This document shows, piece after piece, positions 1 to 11,338 of a stretch of DNA of 64,000 bases (its first letter is position 1; each line of letters opens with the position of its first letter). The stretch covers positions 138,672,297 to 138,736,296 of the forward strand of contig NC_084793.1 of NCBI RefSeq assembly GCF_963169125.1. Direction: 5' to 3'. The stretch comes from Humulus lupulus (lineage: Eukaryota; Streptophyta; Magnoliopsida; Rosales; Cannabaceae). The position numbers were made by a program, and so were the translations under genes. The notes beneath the pieces are model-generated. The model saw nothing but the letters and a program-made list of their open reading frames with translations. It was not told the origin of the DNA and did not search any database.

Positions 1-1754
1 CCTTTGCAGGAGACTTGGTGGGGGTCCCGGCGGCGTGCTTGGACGTCCGAAGCCTCTTCATTTTTGGCCTAGCGGCCCCTGCTAGGGGGTTCCCCCCAAA
101 GAACACACCTCGCAGGCTCTCCTCGGGCTGAGACATCTCTTCTGTCAAAGCAAAGACATGATTAGTACAAGTTAGCAATCACACAAACAAAAACAAGGGG
201 GGAAAAAGAAAAAATCAAGTATGTGTATACTAAAGGGAATCCTACCCCCCGGGCTAGAAGAAGAATCTAAGTTGATTACTTCCAGAGCTGGCACAAGTTC
301 TGGGTTCGAGGCTGACTCAGGGCTAGATTCCTCTACATATTGCCTAAGCCCCGGAGCTACGGCACCCCTCCGGAGTGATGGCCATGACCGAAGGTTGGTC
401 CCATACTCCTCGAAAAGGATCGACCTAAAGGCTAGGGTGTTATCTACTACTACGGTACCCCTAGGCCGGCTATCTTGGTAGTCCAGCACGAGCCGGTCGA
501 CACAGTGGAGCAGGGTTGTGTTCAGGTCCGGATCACTTCGGTGACGGTGGACGAGCTACCTAGGATTGAACCTAGCCAGCCGGGGGTCTGCTGTGGCCCT
601 ATCTAAACTCCTAAACATGTAAGGGTTACCTTGGCCAGAAGGACCCGCGGTTGCTCCGGATTGGATCCTCTCCTCGCCCGTCCTCGGGGCAACCTCCAAA
701 GCCCGCTTCCTATTCCTCACGAAGGGAACTTCGTCGCCTCATCCTCCTCATCTTCATCTCCTACGACCTCCTCCACGATGATGGGTCTGGTGTCGCGAGC
801 TGGGGGAAGCCCCCGGGGCCTCCTGAGGTTCAAAGTCTGATTTGGGAAAATCAGCTTGCAGGCTACCATTGTCTCGTCTGTTACGAGCACGCGGTAATCT
901 TTCTCACTGGGGGGCAAGCTCGCCAGCTTCTCGTATTGGGCCCCAAGGGTCACGGATTTCTCTGTCCTCGCGAAGATGGCTGCAGAATTGGTCTAAGTCA
1001 GAAAGGGATACGGGAGGAGCTAAAACGACACTTAACTTACGAGCTAAGGATAAAAAATAAAAAAAACACTTACGAGGACGATTGAAGTAGTGAAGCTCGC
1101 AGTTTCTGAACCCCGTCGACATGAAGAACTGATCCTTAAAATCATTGGGGTGGCTGGGCAGCTCGATGACCGCAGCCGTATTGGGAAATAAGGTCAAGTA
1201 ATAAAACCCGTCGCCTCGCCCCCACTGATCCGAGCGGGCCTTGAGGCAGAAGAAGTACAAAATGTCTGCTGGAGTGGGGACCTCCCACTCGTGCTTCAAA
1301 AATAAATATCTCAGCCCCGCCAACAACCGATAAGAATTGGGGGGGAGCTGGAATGGGGCTAACTTCACATAATTTAGGAAGTCAGCGAAGTATTGGTCCA
1401 GCGGGAGGAATGCCCCCGCCTTGAAATGCTCGCCGCTCCAGACCGTGAATGCCTCGTCAAGCGGCGCGCAGCTCCGCTCGCCTTCCACGGGAGGTCGGGC
1501 AATCACTGACGTCCTCCCCAGCACGATGTTGTGGGAGAGGAATATCTTATTGATCTTCGTCTGGTCAGTGATCTTTGAGACGATCCTCTCCGCCTCAAAG
1601 AAGGCATCAGGAGCGACCTTGACCTCCTGCTCCACAGCCGGCCCAAAGTTGGGGATCGGGGAATCCGGCATCACCGCCTTTCCCTTGTCTTGCTGAGAGG
1701 CCAAGCTGTCGACGGTCTTCTTTGGAGCGCTCCTCTTCGATGACATCTGGTCGC
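1..1754 (-). CDS. Antisense accessory gene of Tat element F (coding exons, 3' end off-window)
   Basis: I read three coding exons on the minus strand: 1746-1074 (ATG at 1746), 979-246 and 142 to beyond 1. Introns are 980-1073 (94 bp, donor C|GTAAGT, acceptor CTGCAG) and 143-245 (103 bp, donor GTAGGA, acceptor TTTGACAG), both phase 1. Exon 1 encodes a basic N-terminus, then a conserved globular segment (PLDQYF, APFQLPPNSYRLL, VPTPADILYFF) like the putative gypsy-type transposon domain (PF04195 type). Exon 2 is rich in acidic and serine residues. It has a probable frameshift near 735 and an in-frame TAG at 556-558. Exon 3 is open to the window edge. Function unknown; the same gene occurs in elements A and B. 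Antisense additional ORFs at this position are known for plant Tat elements. The exon structure is my inference. Confidence 0.65.
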
Positions 1755-2232
1755 CTAACGAACAAAAGAAAATATTTCAGAAAAGGCGACCCTAGCGTGA
1801 GGAAAAATCAAATGTTGTTTGCACGAACTGAGGTAAGCCCAGCCCGTGGAGAGTGGGACCACGCGATTCAATGAACACGCGTCTGTGCTCCCAACAGATC
1901 CCCGATTACTCGAAATTCGTGTGTCAGGAGGGTCAGGATAGAATTTTCCTTGGGGGGAAAGTTTCAGTAGGCAAAGATTGCAAAACCGCCTGTAAAGCGT
2001 GTCCCCTAAGCTACCCGGTTTTGCACCCAAAATTCCAAAACTCCTACCCAGAAAATGCATCCTATAAACCATACTCCTAAATGATTCCCTACAGCAAAAA
2101 ATACCCTAACCTAAAAGGCTTTCACCCTTCATATCCACAAAAACCAGTAAACCCTTGCATGTGGCTACAGTAAATATTTACCTAAGCTACAGTGAAAAAT
2201 ATTTTCAAAACACGCATGGTCAGGAGACTTAC
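1755..2232 (-). other. Predicted 5'-leader intron of the F antisense gene
   Basis: A strong donor (CACT|GTAAGT, intron starting at 2232) lies between a TATA box and the ATG. A pyrimidine-rich stretch ends in CGTTAG at 1755, nine bases before the start codon. The 478-bp intron would remove most of an otherwise long leader. The acceptor is only moderate. The arrangement recurs in elements A and B. Confidence 0.45.
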
Positions 2233-2456
2233 AGTGTTTGGTTGGGAGGTGAATGAAGGTGTCACCTAGGTTGGAGCTTCGTAGGAGTTGCTACTCCAAA
2301 GATTCGAAGGAATCCTCACGCCTGAGCTTCTTGAACACTGAGAATGGCGGTCGCAGAAAGGAGGGTTTCTTTTTCTTCTGAAATGCAGAGGGAAGAAGGA
2401 GAGAAGTTCTGAGAAATTTCAAATGAAAGGGTGGCCCATGCATAGGGTGGCCACCC

Positions 2457-2468
2457 CTTTTATATATA
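2457..2468 (-). promoter_or_regulatory. TATA box for the F antisense gene
   Basis: On the minus strand this reads TATATATAAAAG in a GC-richer context. It faces the antisense gene, with start of transcription expected near 2430 (inferred). It would give a non-coding first exon of about 200 bp ending at the donor at 2232. Confidence 0.5.
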
Positions 2469-2714
2469 AAAAGGATCCCGTGTAGAGGGCCGTTGGATGG
2501 CCCTGATGTGGGATCCAAGGCCCTCCACTCGAAATACGAAACGACGGCTGGGCATAGGCTAGGCCATTAAATGCGGTTCTCGTAAGACGTACCGTCACCA
2601 ACCACGATGTTCCACGTATCAGGCGCCTGCGTAAGATGTGGAATGTGAAGAGATCATGGGGAAGCCTAAAAGCCCCTACTGTGGCCTTATCTGACGTCGT
2701 ATACCACGAGCACG

Positions 2715-2729
2715 GGCTTGGAGGGCAGA
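2715..2729 (+). promoter_or_regulatory. Polypurine tract of element F
   Basis: GGCTTGGAGGGCAGA lies directly before the TG that opens the 3' LTR. It matches the CTTGGGG.GCAAA tract at the same place in elements A and B. It would prime plus-strand DNA synthesis. Confidence 0.65.
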
Positions 2730-3487
2730 TGTACGCCCTGATTTTCCCACGGGCTGATTAGCGAGCTGAGCTGCGGCCTAATCATGATTATCTCGTGGAC
2801 ATCCCCAAAACCGGAGCTTCCATCATAAGGTCGTACCTCCTTAGATCGAGATAACCCAAAGCTTCGCCAAGATTTCTTAAGACTTGAGTCCGGACTCTGG
2901 AGGCCGAAGGTCAAGTTAGGCATCCAGCTCGTGGTACGAGCTAGATTTGGAGGCTATGACTCTTTGTAAAGTCAACACACGCAAGGTAAACATGCACATA
3001 TCAGACATCACGTGTCTAATATGCCCCTGACTTCTCGGACACGCAGCAGGAACGTGCGTATTCAGACACCCACGACTGGGTTGGGCCGTGCGGCCCATTA
3101 TCTCCTTACCTATTGATTTGACCACACTTACGTGTCAGGTTTAGGAATTAATCATGAATGTCACAGAGTTGCTACGATAGGTAAGAAGGTCACGGGATGA
3201 CCTTCTTACCAACTCCCAAGTGCATTCTCCTATAAATATGGAGACCCTGGGAGTTAATAAGGGTTGGATTATCTCTTGTAAGAAATATCCTGTAATCATA
3301 TACCCAGAATAGAGCAATAATATTGACTAGTGGAGTAGAAGGATTTTAACCTTTGAACCACTTAAAAACCGTGTCTTGAGTCACCATTTCATTTTCCAAG
3401 ATCACATATCTGTTTCGGTTCATTATTAGCACTAATCCCTTTCTCTTCTTTTCTAAAATTACCTGTTGGCGAAAAACCGCGTCAACA
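2730..3487 (+). repeat. 3' LTR of element F (758 bp)
   Basis: The LTR starts TGTACGCC after the polypurine tract and ends GCGTCAACA, giving TG...CA ends. It contains a CTATAAATA-type TATA box near 3230. The right edge falls in the reading frame of the copia integrase at 3488. The older LTR fragment ending at 6646 has a nearly identical last 25 bases, so both belong to related Tat families. Confidence 0.8.
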
Positions 3488-3765
3488 AATTCATTAGAGA
3501 AGTACTCTCCCCCTCTTTCACTTCTTAGCACCTTAATCTTTTTATTTAGTTGATTTTCAACTTCTAATTTATACAATTTAAAAGCATCAAAAGTTTCATC
3601 TTTATGCTTTAAAGGAAACACATAGGTATATCTACTAAAATCATCTATAAAAGTAAGAAAATACATTTTACCACCTCTAGTTAAAACACCATTTAATTCA
3701 CAAAGATCACTATGGATTAAATCTAGTAAATTAGATGATCTTTCTACACTAGGAAATGGTTCTTA
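3488..3765 (-). pseudogene. pol: Copia integrase, N-terminal core fragment (element G)
   Basis: This segment encodes the start of a copia integrase catalytic core: the block around LIHSDLCELNG, then FLTFIDDFSRYTYVFPLK and the second catalytic region ending in GGEYFSNEF. The third catalytic residue and everything after it are separated by the inserted Tat LTR at 3487. It is one base out of frame with the upstream gag-protease frame; the shift lies near 3762, where ENHFLV would otherwise continue to PFPSVERSS. The integrase would join copia cDNA to host DNA in the nucleus. Broken, non-functional. Confidence 0.8.
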
Positions 3766-5129
3766 ATCATTTTTGCCTCAACACATGTTTCACATTTACC
3801 ATAGTTTTTAATATTGCATGCAATCATACCACATTTTACTATTCTTTTCATGGTTGAAAAACCTATATGCGATAGTCTAAGATGCCACAAAAATAAAGAA
3901 TCATACTCAACAATATAGGCGGAATTAGCATTTTTATTGATAACATTGAAAGTTACATCATTGGTGCACAATTTTACCATACCCTCACAAGAGTACCCCT
4001 TTCCCAAAAATACATTTGATTTGGTAAGTATAAGTTTACCGGACTCAAAAACGGCTTTAATGCTGGGCTTGTCAAGCGAATCACCACTTACCAAGTTTTT
4101 ACTCATTTCGATAACATAAAGTACATTCACTAATGTAACTTTCTTACCGGAGGTGAAAAAGACTTCAATGGTACATTTGCCAAGTACCTTGGATTTACCC
4201 TCATTGCCCATTTGAATCTCATGGTTACCCTTTGACTCTTCAAAGTTCTTGAACAATGATTTGTCATAGGTGACATGGACGGTAGCACATGTATCATACC
4301 ACCACCATTTCACCTTGCCTTGGACCGCATTCACCTCATTAAGGGTAGCAACTATGTTTTCCTCTTGAGTTGCATTCACCTTGGGTCCTTGTTGGTCTTT
4401 TCTATGCCTACACTCTCTAGCATAGTGACCATTTTTCCCACACACGAAGCAAGATCCTTTCTCGCCCTTAAACTTGTTTGGGTTGGTTTTTGGACCCAAA
4501 GGTTTCTCGTTACCCTTTTTCCATTTGTTTTTGGGATGTTTTGGTTGTGACACCACATTTGCTTTGGAAGTCTCTCCATTAGACCCCTCCACAAGTTTAT
4601 CTCTACATATCGATTCCTCCTCGATTCGAATATGTTTTTGGATTTCCTCCAAAGAATAATCCTCATTTTTATGAAGGATTCTTTTCCTATAGCTCTTCCA
4701 AGTTGGTGGTAATTTAGCCACTATAGCACTTACTTGAAAGGCCACGAGAAGCTCAATCTTTAACACTTTCAATTTGTTAACAATTATTTGCAATTCATGT
4801 ATTTGAGGAAGAATAGGTTTATCATCAAAAAATTTGAAATCAAAGTATAGAGATATCAAAAACTTTTTGGTACATTCCTCTTCCGCCTTGAACTTTGTCT
4901 CAAGTGCATCCCATATCTCCTTGGCCGATTTGGTCTCGGTGTAGAGGTCATAAAGCCTATCGGAAAGGGCGTTGAGGATATGACCCCTACAAAAGAGATT
5001 GTCCTCCTCCCTCTTCCTTCTTTTCTCCACCTCATCGGGAGTGTCCTTGTCGGATGGCGTTGGGAGAGATTCTAGAGTGGATTCTAGAATGTAGGCGATT
5101 TTGAGAGTGGTCAAAAGAAACCTCACCAA
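3744..5129 (-). CDS. gag: Copia Gag-protease-pre-integrase polyprotein (element G)
   Basis: The 461-aa frame has copia parts in order. Residues 1-200 are a UBN2-type gag domain (KEIWDALETKF, LPPTWKSYRKRI). Near residue 235 is a CCHC zinc knuckle, CFVCGKNGHYARECRHR, for RNA packaging. Next is the protease active-site region, WWYDTCATVHV, where the usual D-[ST]-G-A reads DTCA, so the catalytic glycine is lost. Then comes the GAG-pre-integrase zinc domain (LWHLRLSHIGFSTMK...CETCVEAK). It starts at the 5' LTR edge: GTG/ATG context follows the LTR end by a few bases, so the true start may have been deleted. Gag would assemble cytoplasmic particles. Relatively intact, with no internal stop. Confidence 0.85.
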   Translation of the reverse strand: MVRFLLTTLKIAYILESTLESLPTPSDKDTPDEVEKRRKREEDNLFCRGHILNALSDRLYDLYTETKSAKEIWDALETKFKAEEECTKKFLISLYFDFKFFDDKPILPQIHELQIIVNKLKVLKIELLVAFQVSAIVAKLPPTWKSYRKRILHKNEDYSLEEIQKHIRIEEESICRDKLVEGSNGETSKANVVSQPKHPKNKWKKGNEKPLGPKTNPNKFKGEKGSCFVCGKNGHYARECRHRKDQQGPKVNATQEENIVATLNEVNAVQGKVKWWWYDTCATVHVTYDKSLFKNFEESKGNHEIQMGNEGKSKVLGKCTIEVFFTSGKKVTLVNVLYVIEMSKNLVSGDSLDKPSIKAVFESGKLILTKSNVFLGKGYSCEGMVKLCTNDVTFNVINKNANSAYIVEYDSLFLWHLRLSHIGFSTMKRIVKCGMIACNIKNYGKCETCVEAKMIKNHFLV

Positions 5130-5130
5130 G

Positions 5131-6164
5131 TGTTACTATAACTGAAAAATACAAATAAACAATGAAAAGAAGAAGAAGAAGAAGAAGAAGAAGAAGAAGA
5201 AGAGAATAGTGAAAGATACAACTCTATGCAAAAGATTACAAGTATAGTAAAGGTGTTTGAAACAAGAGAAAAGAAGCTTACAACTCTAAACAAAAGTTAC
5301 AAGTAAATAGAATAAGAAAATAAGAAGAAAAGAAATAGAGAAAAATGTAAGAACAAAAGGAAACTCTCACTTACACAACCTAAGTGAAGAGGGTTGGAGA
5401 TCACCAACTTGAACAAGGTTTAAAACCTTTGTCCAAAAACTCATTTCCCCCTAACTCAAGCACTAAGGGATCTCTCTCAGATATTGGAAAAGCTTTTTGG
5501 AATTATCATGCCTCAAGGTGTTTCTAGCCAAGTGCTCTAATGGATAGAAATGTTGTGTCTTTCAAGTAAGCAATATGCTCCTATTTATAGAGTTTAGAGA
5601 CACCCTTTGAATTTCAAATTCCACCAACCCCATGGCTGTTACCAATGATTAATTGGATTATTATGGAATTAAAAATGAGATTCGGGAGTTATTTGGGTTT
5701 TTTGAGCCGTTCAACAAAGATTGAAATTTTTTTCAGTTTTGGCCAGGGACATTAGTGGTTGCGACCACTACTCTCTGTCCCACAGGTTGCGGCCATTGAC
5801 CATTTTCAGCACTTGAAAATGTGTTGTTTTTCCAAACGGGTCTAAACCATCCAAAATGATTTTGTAACCCCCAAAACACATTATTGGGGTTAAAATCATA
5901 TCTCTAACAACCATTTCACATATGGCTTTATGAAATTCATCTCAATATTGTGTAACACCAAATTTACACAATAAAGGGTAATATTTGGAAGTTACAAATT
6001 TGTAACACCAAATATGTTACATATTTGGATATATCTCATATATCTAAATATTGTAACTCTCTATTATATGTTTTAATATGTGACACTCTGTCACATTTAT
6101 TTAATCTAAAACATTATATTATAATATAATATAATATTACATTATATTATAAAATAATATAACA
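5131..6164 (-). repeat. 5' LTR of copia element G (1034 bp)
   Basis: It runs TGTTACTATAACTG... to ...ATATAACA on the plus strand and matches over most of its length the solo LTR at 57743-58925, from the tract after ACTGAAAATACAAAT to the terminal AT-rich block. About 95 bp present at the solo copy's left end are missing here. Both contain a (GAA)n tract, a TATA-bearing block near CTCCTATTTATAGAG and a GC palindrome (here decayed to AGTGGTTGCGACCACT near 5755). Confidence 0.8.
5165..5204. repeat. (AAG)n microsatellite inside LTR G
   Basis: About 12 uninterrupted AAG units. The solo LTR of the same family has a shorter, interrupted version near 57872-57900, so the tract expanded in this copy or shrank in the other. 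Confidence 0.9.
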
Positions 6165-6646
6165 CAAGCTTGGAGGAGATATCGAGCTCGTGGTAGATCT
6201 AGTATATTGCATATCCACGGATCCCCAAAGATTCGGGATCCCTTTATGGCCAAGTTGTCATATTTAATATCTCAGATATTAGGAGTACATTTACCTTGTG
6301 ATCAAATGATATCCCAATATAAATGAGAATTATTTATATTAAATGTAATAATTATGTGAATGCGTGATTGACTCACGCGGTTACCCAAACATGTCCATGA
6401 AATTCACTTATAAATACTGGGAATATTGGACGGAAAAGGGACCATTATTCTGAATATCGAAACTCTGCAAAAATAGAGAGAAAAACAGCAATAATATAGA
6501 CTCGTGGACTAAGTGGATTTTAACCACTGAACCACGTAAAAGTTCTGTGTTCTTGAATGAAATCATTTATTTTTCATTACGGTTTATTAAGCACTAACCT
6601 ACATTATTATTTCTTAATACATTGTTGGCGAAAAACTGCGTCAACA
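6165..6646 (+). repeat. Older Tat-like LTR fragment split by copia G
   Basis: The segment contains CTTATAAATACTGGG (TATA-like, near 6410) and ends TTGGCGAAAAACTGCGTCAACA, almost the same terminus as the F LTR (3487). Its left part would lie left of copia G, outside the window. So G inserted here and F later inserted into G. Confidence 0.65.
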
Positions 6647-9530
6647 GAAATTAATGCAAAAAAAAAAAAAAGAATTTATGCCAAAAAAAATATTTACTTG
6701 TTGGTAACTTGATGTATCAAGTCACATACATGTCATGTCAGCATATTTGCACATTTATCTAAGTGTCCATATATGAGTAATACTCGTTGAGAACTTTTCC
6801 ATATGTAAATATATACTCAATATAAAAATCGACTGTAAAGAAAAAATCACATTAAAAATCATGAAAAAGAAAATTATGAAATATGAAATCATTACCAAAA
6901 TAAAAACCTATGAAAAGATTGGATATGATGGGATCAAGATCTATAGATTTTATAAATAAATAAAGATAATAAAGTTAGAATGAAGCAGTTTAATAAAATC
7001 ACGAGCAAGAGAGAATCCGTAAGTAGTCTAATAAATGTGTATCTGACATAATTGTAAAACCATCACAAAATATAGATCAACCTGAATAAATGGAATATAA
7101 ATAGAGATAGAGTGAGTGAGAGAGATTTATGAAAAATATAACTGAATTCTAAATGAAAAAGAAGAGAAAATGAGAATCAGTACCACCGAAAAATATATAT
7201 CTTATCAGAAAATTAAGCACCAGAATCCGCGAGAGTGAGTGTAACCGTGAAATTAAAATAAAAGCAAAAATGGAAAAGAGTATTGAGTACATTAAGGGCA
7301 AAAAAGGACTATAATGTGGGCATATTAATCTTACAGCGTAATTTACTTACTAAAAGATGGAGACATTTATTAACACTTAAAAGAAAAAAGAAAAAAAAAA
7401 AAAGTCATTTTGTATTATTTCTCCAAAATCAAATGGTTGTTGTTGAGCTTGTAATTTTTTATTTAATTTTATTTTTAAATAATTATAATGTATTTGACAA
7501 AATTTATTTATGTTTATATAAATTTTAATTTTGTATTTATTTTAAATATATACTAATTTGAATATATATTTTAAAAAGAATAAATTACTTATTAGGAGGA
7601 GAATGTCATTATTGCAGGGAATTCAAAATTTTAAAAACGATGTAGTGAAAATTCAATTGCAACAAATTTGTTGTTGCAACATGTGTTTCTCGTAACATCA
7701 TCAATTGTAAATTTTGTGCCAAATTTAGCATAAAAAATAAGTTAATATTATATTTAGCTCAATATTTATAATTGTACTCCAATGTACAAAATACAAATTA
7801 ACTAAAAAAAATCAACAATTCATTTAATATTTATTGATAATAAACAAAAAATTGTTGTTAATTGTTAATAAATAAAGTGGTGGCACTATAGTAAATAAAA
7901 AAATGACATTAATTGTTGTGCCAAATTTGACTCATGCTATATTTTGTCAAATTTGATATAACTTTTAACATGTGTCAAATTTTGCACACTTTTTAGAATA
8001 CTATTAAAATAATAATTTTACTTAAATGTGCTAAATATAACAATACACTACATTTTTTGCACTCCATTGAATATGCTTTTATTGTACAAAATACTTAAGT
8101 TGTGTTCTATTGCGATGAAATGTCATCTTGATAAAACCTCTATAACAACGATATTTGAACTAAGTTTGAGAATTATGATATTATTGTAATTATGATGAAA
8201 CACTTAACAAAATAATAGTATAACAAAAAATGAGATTATTTTATTTTAATATTATTGATTAAATTGGAAGAAAAAAAATAGGCTTAAATATTCTTTTCAT
8301 AAATGAAGACTTATAACTCTTATACAACTCCTAATAAACTTAACTAACTCAACTTCTTAATACAATAATTAAAATAAGTACTTTCATTAACACACCATTT
8401 TTTCTTTCCTCACACCTTTATAATTAATTAATTATTTACGTATTTAACTTGATAATTTTAAACCATGACTCTATTTTTACACACCCTCCCAACATATTAA
8501 GAATATATAAATATTAAAAAAATAGGTTAAAATTGTACAAAATATTAGTATGGATTAATAAAATATGGATGTGAAAAACTACAACATGCAATTAAAAAGA
8601 TGAGGAAATATAAATAATAAGTAGAAGGGTGGAGAAAGAAGTTTGTCAATATATTTTTAATGGAGAATTTTGTATTGATCAAAATTGTAAGAAGGTTGTG
8701 ATTTTTTTTTCAATTTTTAAATGAGGAGCAATATTTACACTTCATAAATTAAATACACCTCAAACTAAATAAACCATATTCCACAAATAAGACTATATTT
8801 ATTTATAACTACATTCATATATTTTCTATATTAGGCTTGAATTGTAAACTCTTTTTATTGAAAAATAATAAAATATTTTTATACACCTTATTTATTAAAA
8901 AATTAAAATTTATAATTTTCTTAACAAAATAAATAGTTCAATAAAATATTAGAATAATTAGTGACTTTCCCCCTCCCCGAACTTTGACACTATCAAATCA
9001 TGCTCCCTAACATATATGAGCTATTAAAATTTCTCATGAACTATTACATTTATAGAAATATAATCCTTCTCTTAATTTTTGTTCTATTTTGCCTTTTTAA
9101 ACGATGATGTGGCATAAAAAATTTAGTATTTTGGCTCTCTCAACTTTGACCACTACCAAATCATGTCAACTATAAAAAAAATTTAAGTGTTAAAAAAATC
9201 TATTTTTTTATTAATTCAAACCTTAAAAAATCATGAAGGGTTAAGAAAATTTAAAAAATACTAAAATTTTAAAATTAATTAACAAATCATTTATTTTTAT
9301 TTAAAACTTCATTTAAATATTAAAAGTTCAATTGTCAATAATTCAAATTAAACCTTAAAATAGAATTGAATAAAACTTTTTAAAATCAAATACACAAACT
9401 CTTTTCTCTCTCGAGTTTCAGATCTACTTCAAATCCATGTCAACAACTACATTAATAGTTTGTGAAGTGATGAAATAATGGATTATAATGTTGATTTTAG
9501 ATGAGAAATTTGCATCTTTATTTTTTAAGT
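6647..9530. other. AT-rich, gene-free background
   Basis: Long A/T runs, no codon structure on either strand and no frame over about 80 codons that resembles a protein. I see no LTR ends, tRNA or tandem array. It starts after the LTR end at 6646 with an A-run and ends where the gag frame of element A begins abruptly. Confidence 0.6.
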
Positions 9531-10416
9531 ACAAAGCACCGGTACTGTCAGTTTATACAGAAAAGGCAGATCCGATAAGGCATGTGGGGAAATTCGAAGA
9601 CCAGATGGAGCTGCTCAGAGTGAGTGATGACTATCGGTGCAGAGTCTTCCCCACTACATTGTCCGACACTGCCCACGAGTGGTATTGGAAGTTTAAGCCA
9701 AACTCCATCACTTCTTGGGAAAGTTTCAGGAAGGAATTTTGCAGGCAGTTCAGTGTTGCTTGGACCCCTCCAGTTTATGCCAATCACTTGGCGGATATTA
9801 AACAAGGGAAGGACGAATCTCTCAAGAACTACATACAAAGGTTCATGAGAGAAGCTAACCGAGCTACTGCAGTTGGAGATGAGGGGAAGATGGTGGAAAT
9901 TTCTTCTGGCCTAATTTATCGGAGTCCTTTGTGGGACAGTATTCATCGCAACCCTATTTCAACGTTACAACAATTTCTTGACCGGGCGGACAAGTATATG
10001 AAATTAGATGATGCAATTGAGAAGGGAGAGAAGGGCTTGAACAATCCGAGCGGATCGACTGATCCTCCCAAGAATGGTGGAAATGATCAAAGTGGTGGTA
10101 AGAAACGTGGGAATAACGGGTCTGACCGCCACAATGAAAAGAAGGCTAAGTTGGGATCAAACGACAAGCCCACTAAGTATGAACCTCGGTTCACCAATTA
10201 CACCACTCTTTCGGTGAGCTGAGCGGAGATATATCTCGCAAGTCATCAGGAGGTCCCCTACTAGAAACCCCCACCCATCAAGAAGGAGATGAGTAAGAGA
10301 GATATGAACAAGTTCTGTCGTTTCCATGGAGACTATGGTCACGACACTAATGAATGCAATCATCTCAAGGATGAGATAGATTTTCTCCTCTGGTCGGGGA
10401 AATTGAAAAAGTATTG
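9530..10416 (+). pseudogene. gag: Tat Gag, N-truncated (element A)
   Basis: The frame open from 9488 becomes recognisable at about 9530 (APVLSVYTEKADPIRHVGKF). It continues through the retrotransposon gag core (RVFPTTLSDTAHEWYWKF, SWESFRKEFCRQF, ESLKNYIQRFMREA) as in element B. TGA at 10220-10222 interrupts it. The same frame then resumes with a CX2-type motif region (KFCRFHGDYGHDTNECNHLKDEI) and ends at a TGA near 10417. About 250 N-terminal residues found in B are absent. The ATG at 9488 belongs to the flanking DNA and is not the native start. The protein would form the cytoplasmic capsid; here it is broken. Confidence 0.8.
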
Positions 10417-10483
10417 AGCAGAAAAGACCCAAGGAGAGGGAAGTAACAACAATCCTGGGTTCAAGCGGCAATGATCCCCACTT

Positions 10484-11338
10484 TTGCAACCCGAGCCTGT
10501 GGACTTCACTCTATACACCATATGTGGAGGTCCACATCTGGCTGGGGATAGCAACAAGGCAAGGGAGAGGTATGCTCGAACCCTTCCTCATGAATTGGAT
10601 GCAGCATCAACTTCCAAAGTCATGGCTGTAGAGGAGCGGCCTCCGAAGAACCCACGATACGAAAGTGAGTCCCTCACTTTCACTGAGGATGATGCTCGAC
10701 ATGTGAGATATCCTCATAATGATCCTCTCGTAATGACAGTCCAAATAGCGAATATGAAAGTGAAGAGATGTTTGATCGACACAGGGAGTTCTGTGAACAT
10801 GATCTATAAATCATCCTTTGAGAGAATGAAGCTATCTATCAATGACTTGAAGCCATGCTCTCAAGTCATTTATGGATTTACTGGAGAAGGATTATCACCA
10901 ACTGGAACGATCAAGTTACCAGTAACAACGGGGGATGCTCCCAAGCATGAGACAGTCATGACAGAGTTTTTGATAGTCGACTGCCCGTCCACCTACAATG
11001 TGGTTATTGGTCGACCACTACTCACAACCTTGCATGCGGCAGTCTCAATATGGCACCTTTCCATGAAGTTCCCGACCAGTGCAGGCATAGGCTGCGTCCG
11101 AGGAGACCAGAGAGAGGCTAGGGAATGTTATAATGCCTCGGTAGCTAAAGCAAGAAAGGGGGCCAAAGAAAACAACATGATTGTATGTGCCGAGAGAGAG
11201 GAGGTAGACGAGATGGATGTCGACCAAAGTTTCACAGTCTTAGTCGATCAGGAAGAAATGTTAGAAGAGTTTGGCCAAGAAAGCACTCTTGGTTTAAGAG
11301 AACAACAAGCCTCATCCGGTGATGAAGTCACCAAATAG
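10484..11338 (+). CDS. pol: Tat aspartic protease region (element A)
   Basis: The frame carries the retropepsin active site LIDTGSSVNMIY near residue 100 and the downstream conserved NVVIGRPLL motif about 70 residues later. It is in the same frame as gag upstream, separated by in-frame stops near 10417 and 10471. Protease matures Gag and Pol in particles. The frame ends at TAG 11336-11338 in the context GDEVTK-stop-GVAQSE, and coding continues in frame after it. Element B has the same TAG at the same codon (45063-45065). The start is uncertain because Pol would normally be made by continuation from Gag. Confidence 0.8.
   Translation: MQPEPVDFTLYTICGGPHLAGDSNKARERYARTLPHELDAASTSKVMAVEERPPKNPRYESESLTFTEDDARHVRYPHNDPLVMTVQIANMKVKRCLIDTGSSVNMIYKSSFERMKLSINDLKPCSQVIYGFTGEGLSPTGTIKLPVTTGDAPKHETVMTEFLIVDCPSTYNVVIGRPLLTTLHAAVSIWHLSMKFPTSAGIGCVRGDQREARECYNASVAKARKGAKENNMIVCAEREEVDEMDVDQSFTVLVDQEEMLEEFGQESTLGLREQQASSGDEVTK

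Larger units (their letters stand above)
1..3487 (+). mobile_element. Element F: 3' part of a Tat-type Ty3/gypsy retrotransposon
   Basis: The window opens inside this element, so its 5' LTR and gag-pol lie off the left edge. What remains is the region between pol and the 3' LTR, carrying an antisense multi-exon gene, then a polypurine tract and a 758-bp 3' LTR ending at 3487. The LTR end (TTGGCG.AAAACCGCGTCAACA) cuts the integrase frame of the neighbouring copia element, so F inserted into that copia. The five bases after it, AATTC, are the expected target-site copy; the matching left copy is off-window. Tat assignment is inferred from the antisense gene shared with elements A and B and from the similar PPT-LTR junction. 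Confidence 0.8.
3488..6164 (-). mobile_element. Element G: Ty1/copia retrotransposon, 5' part (minus strand)
   Basis: Reading leftwards from 6164: a 1034-bp 5' LTR, then gag-protease, GAG-pre-integrase and the start of integrase, which element F interrupts at 3487. The rest of pol and the 3' LTR are off-window beyond F. G itself lies in an older Tat-like LTR; the 5 bp at its right edge, CAAGC (6165-6169), are the expected target-site copy. The gag ATG lies almost at the LTR edge and no full PBS is visible (CTTGGTGAGG instead of TTGGTATCAGAGC), so a small deletion probably removed PBS and leader. Confidence 0.8.

Noticed and set aside
7283..7528. 81-aa ORF in the AT-rich region
   Set aside because: Lys-run and Leu/Phe-rich low-complexity translation over A-runs; no domain and no neighbours.
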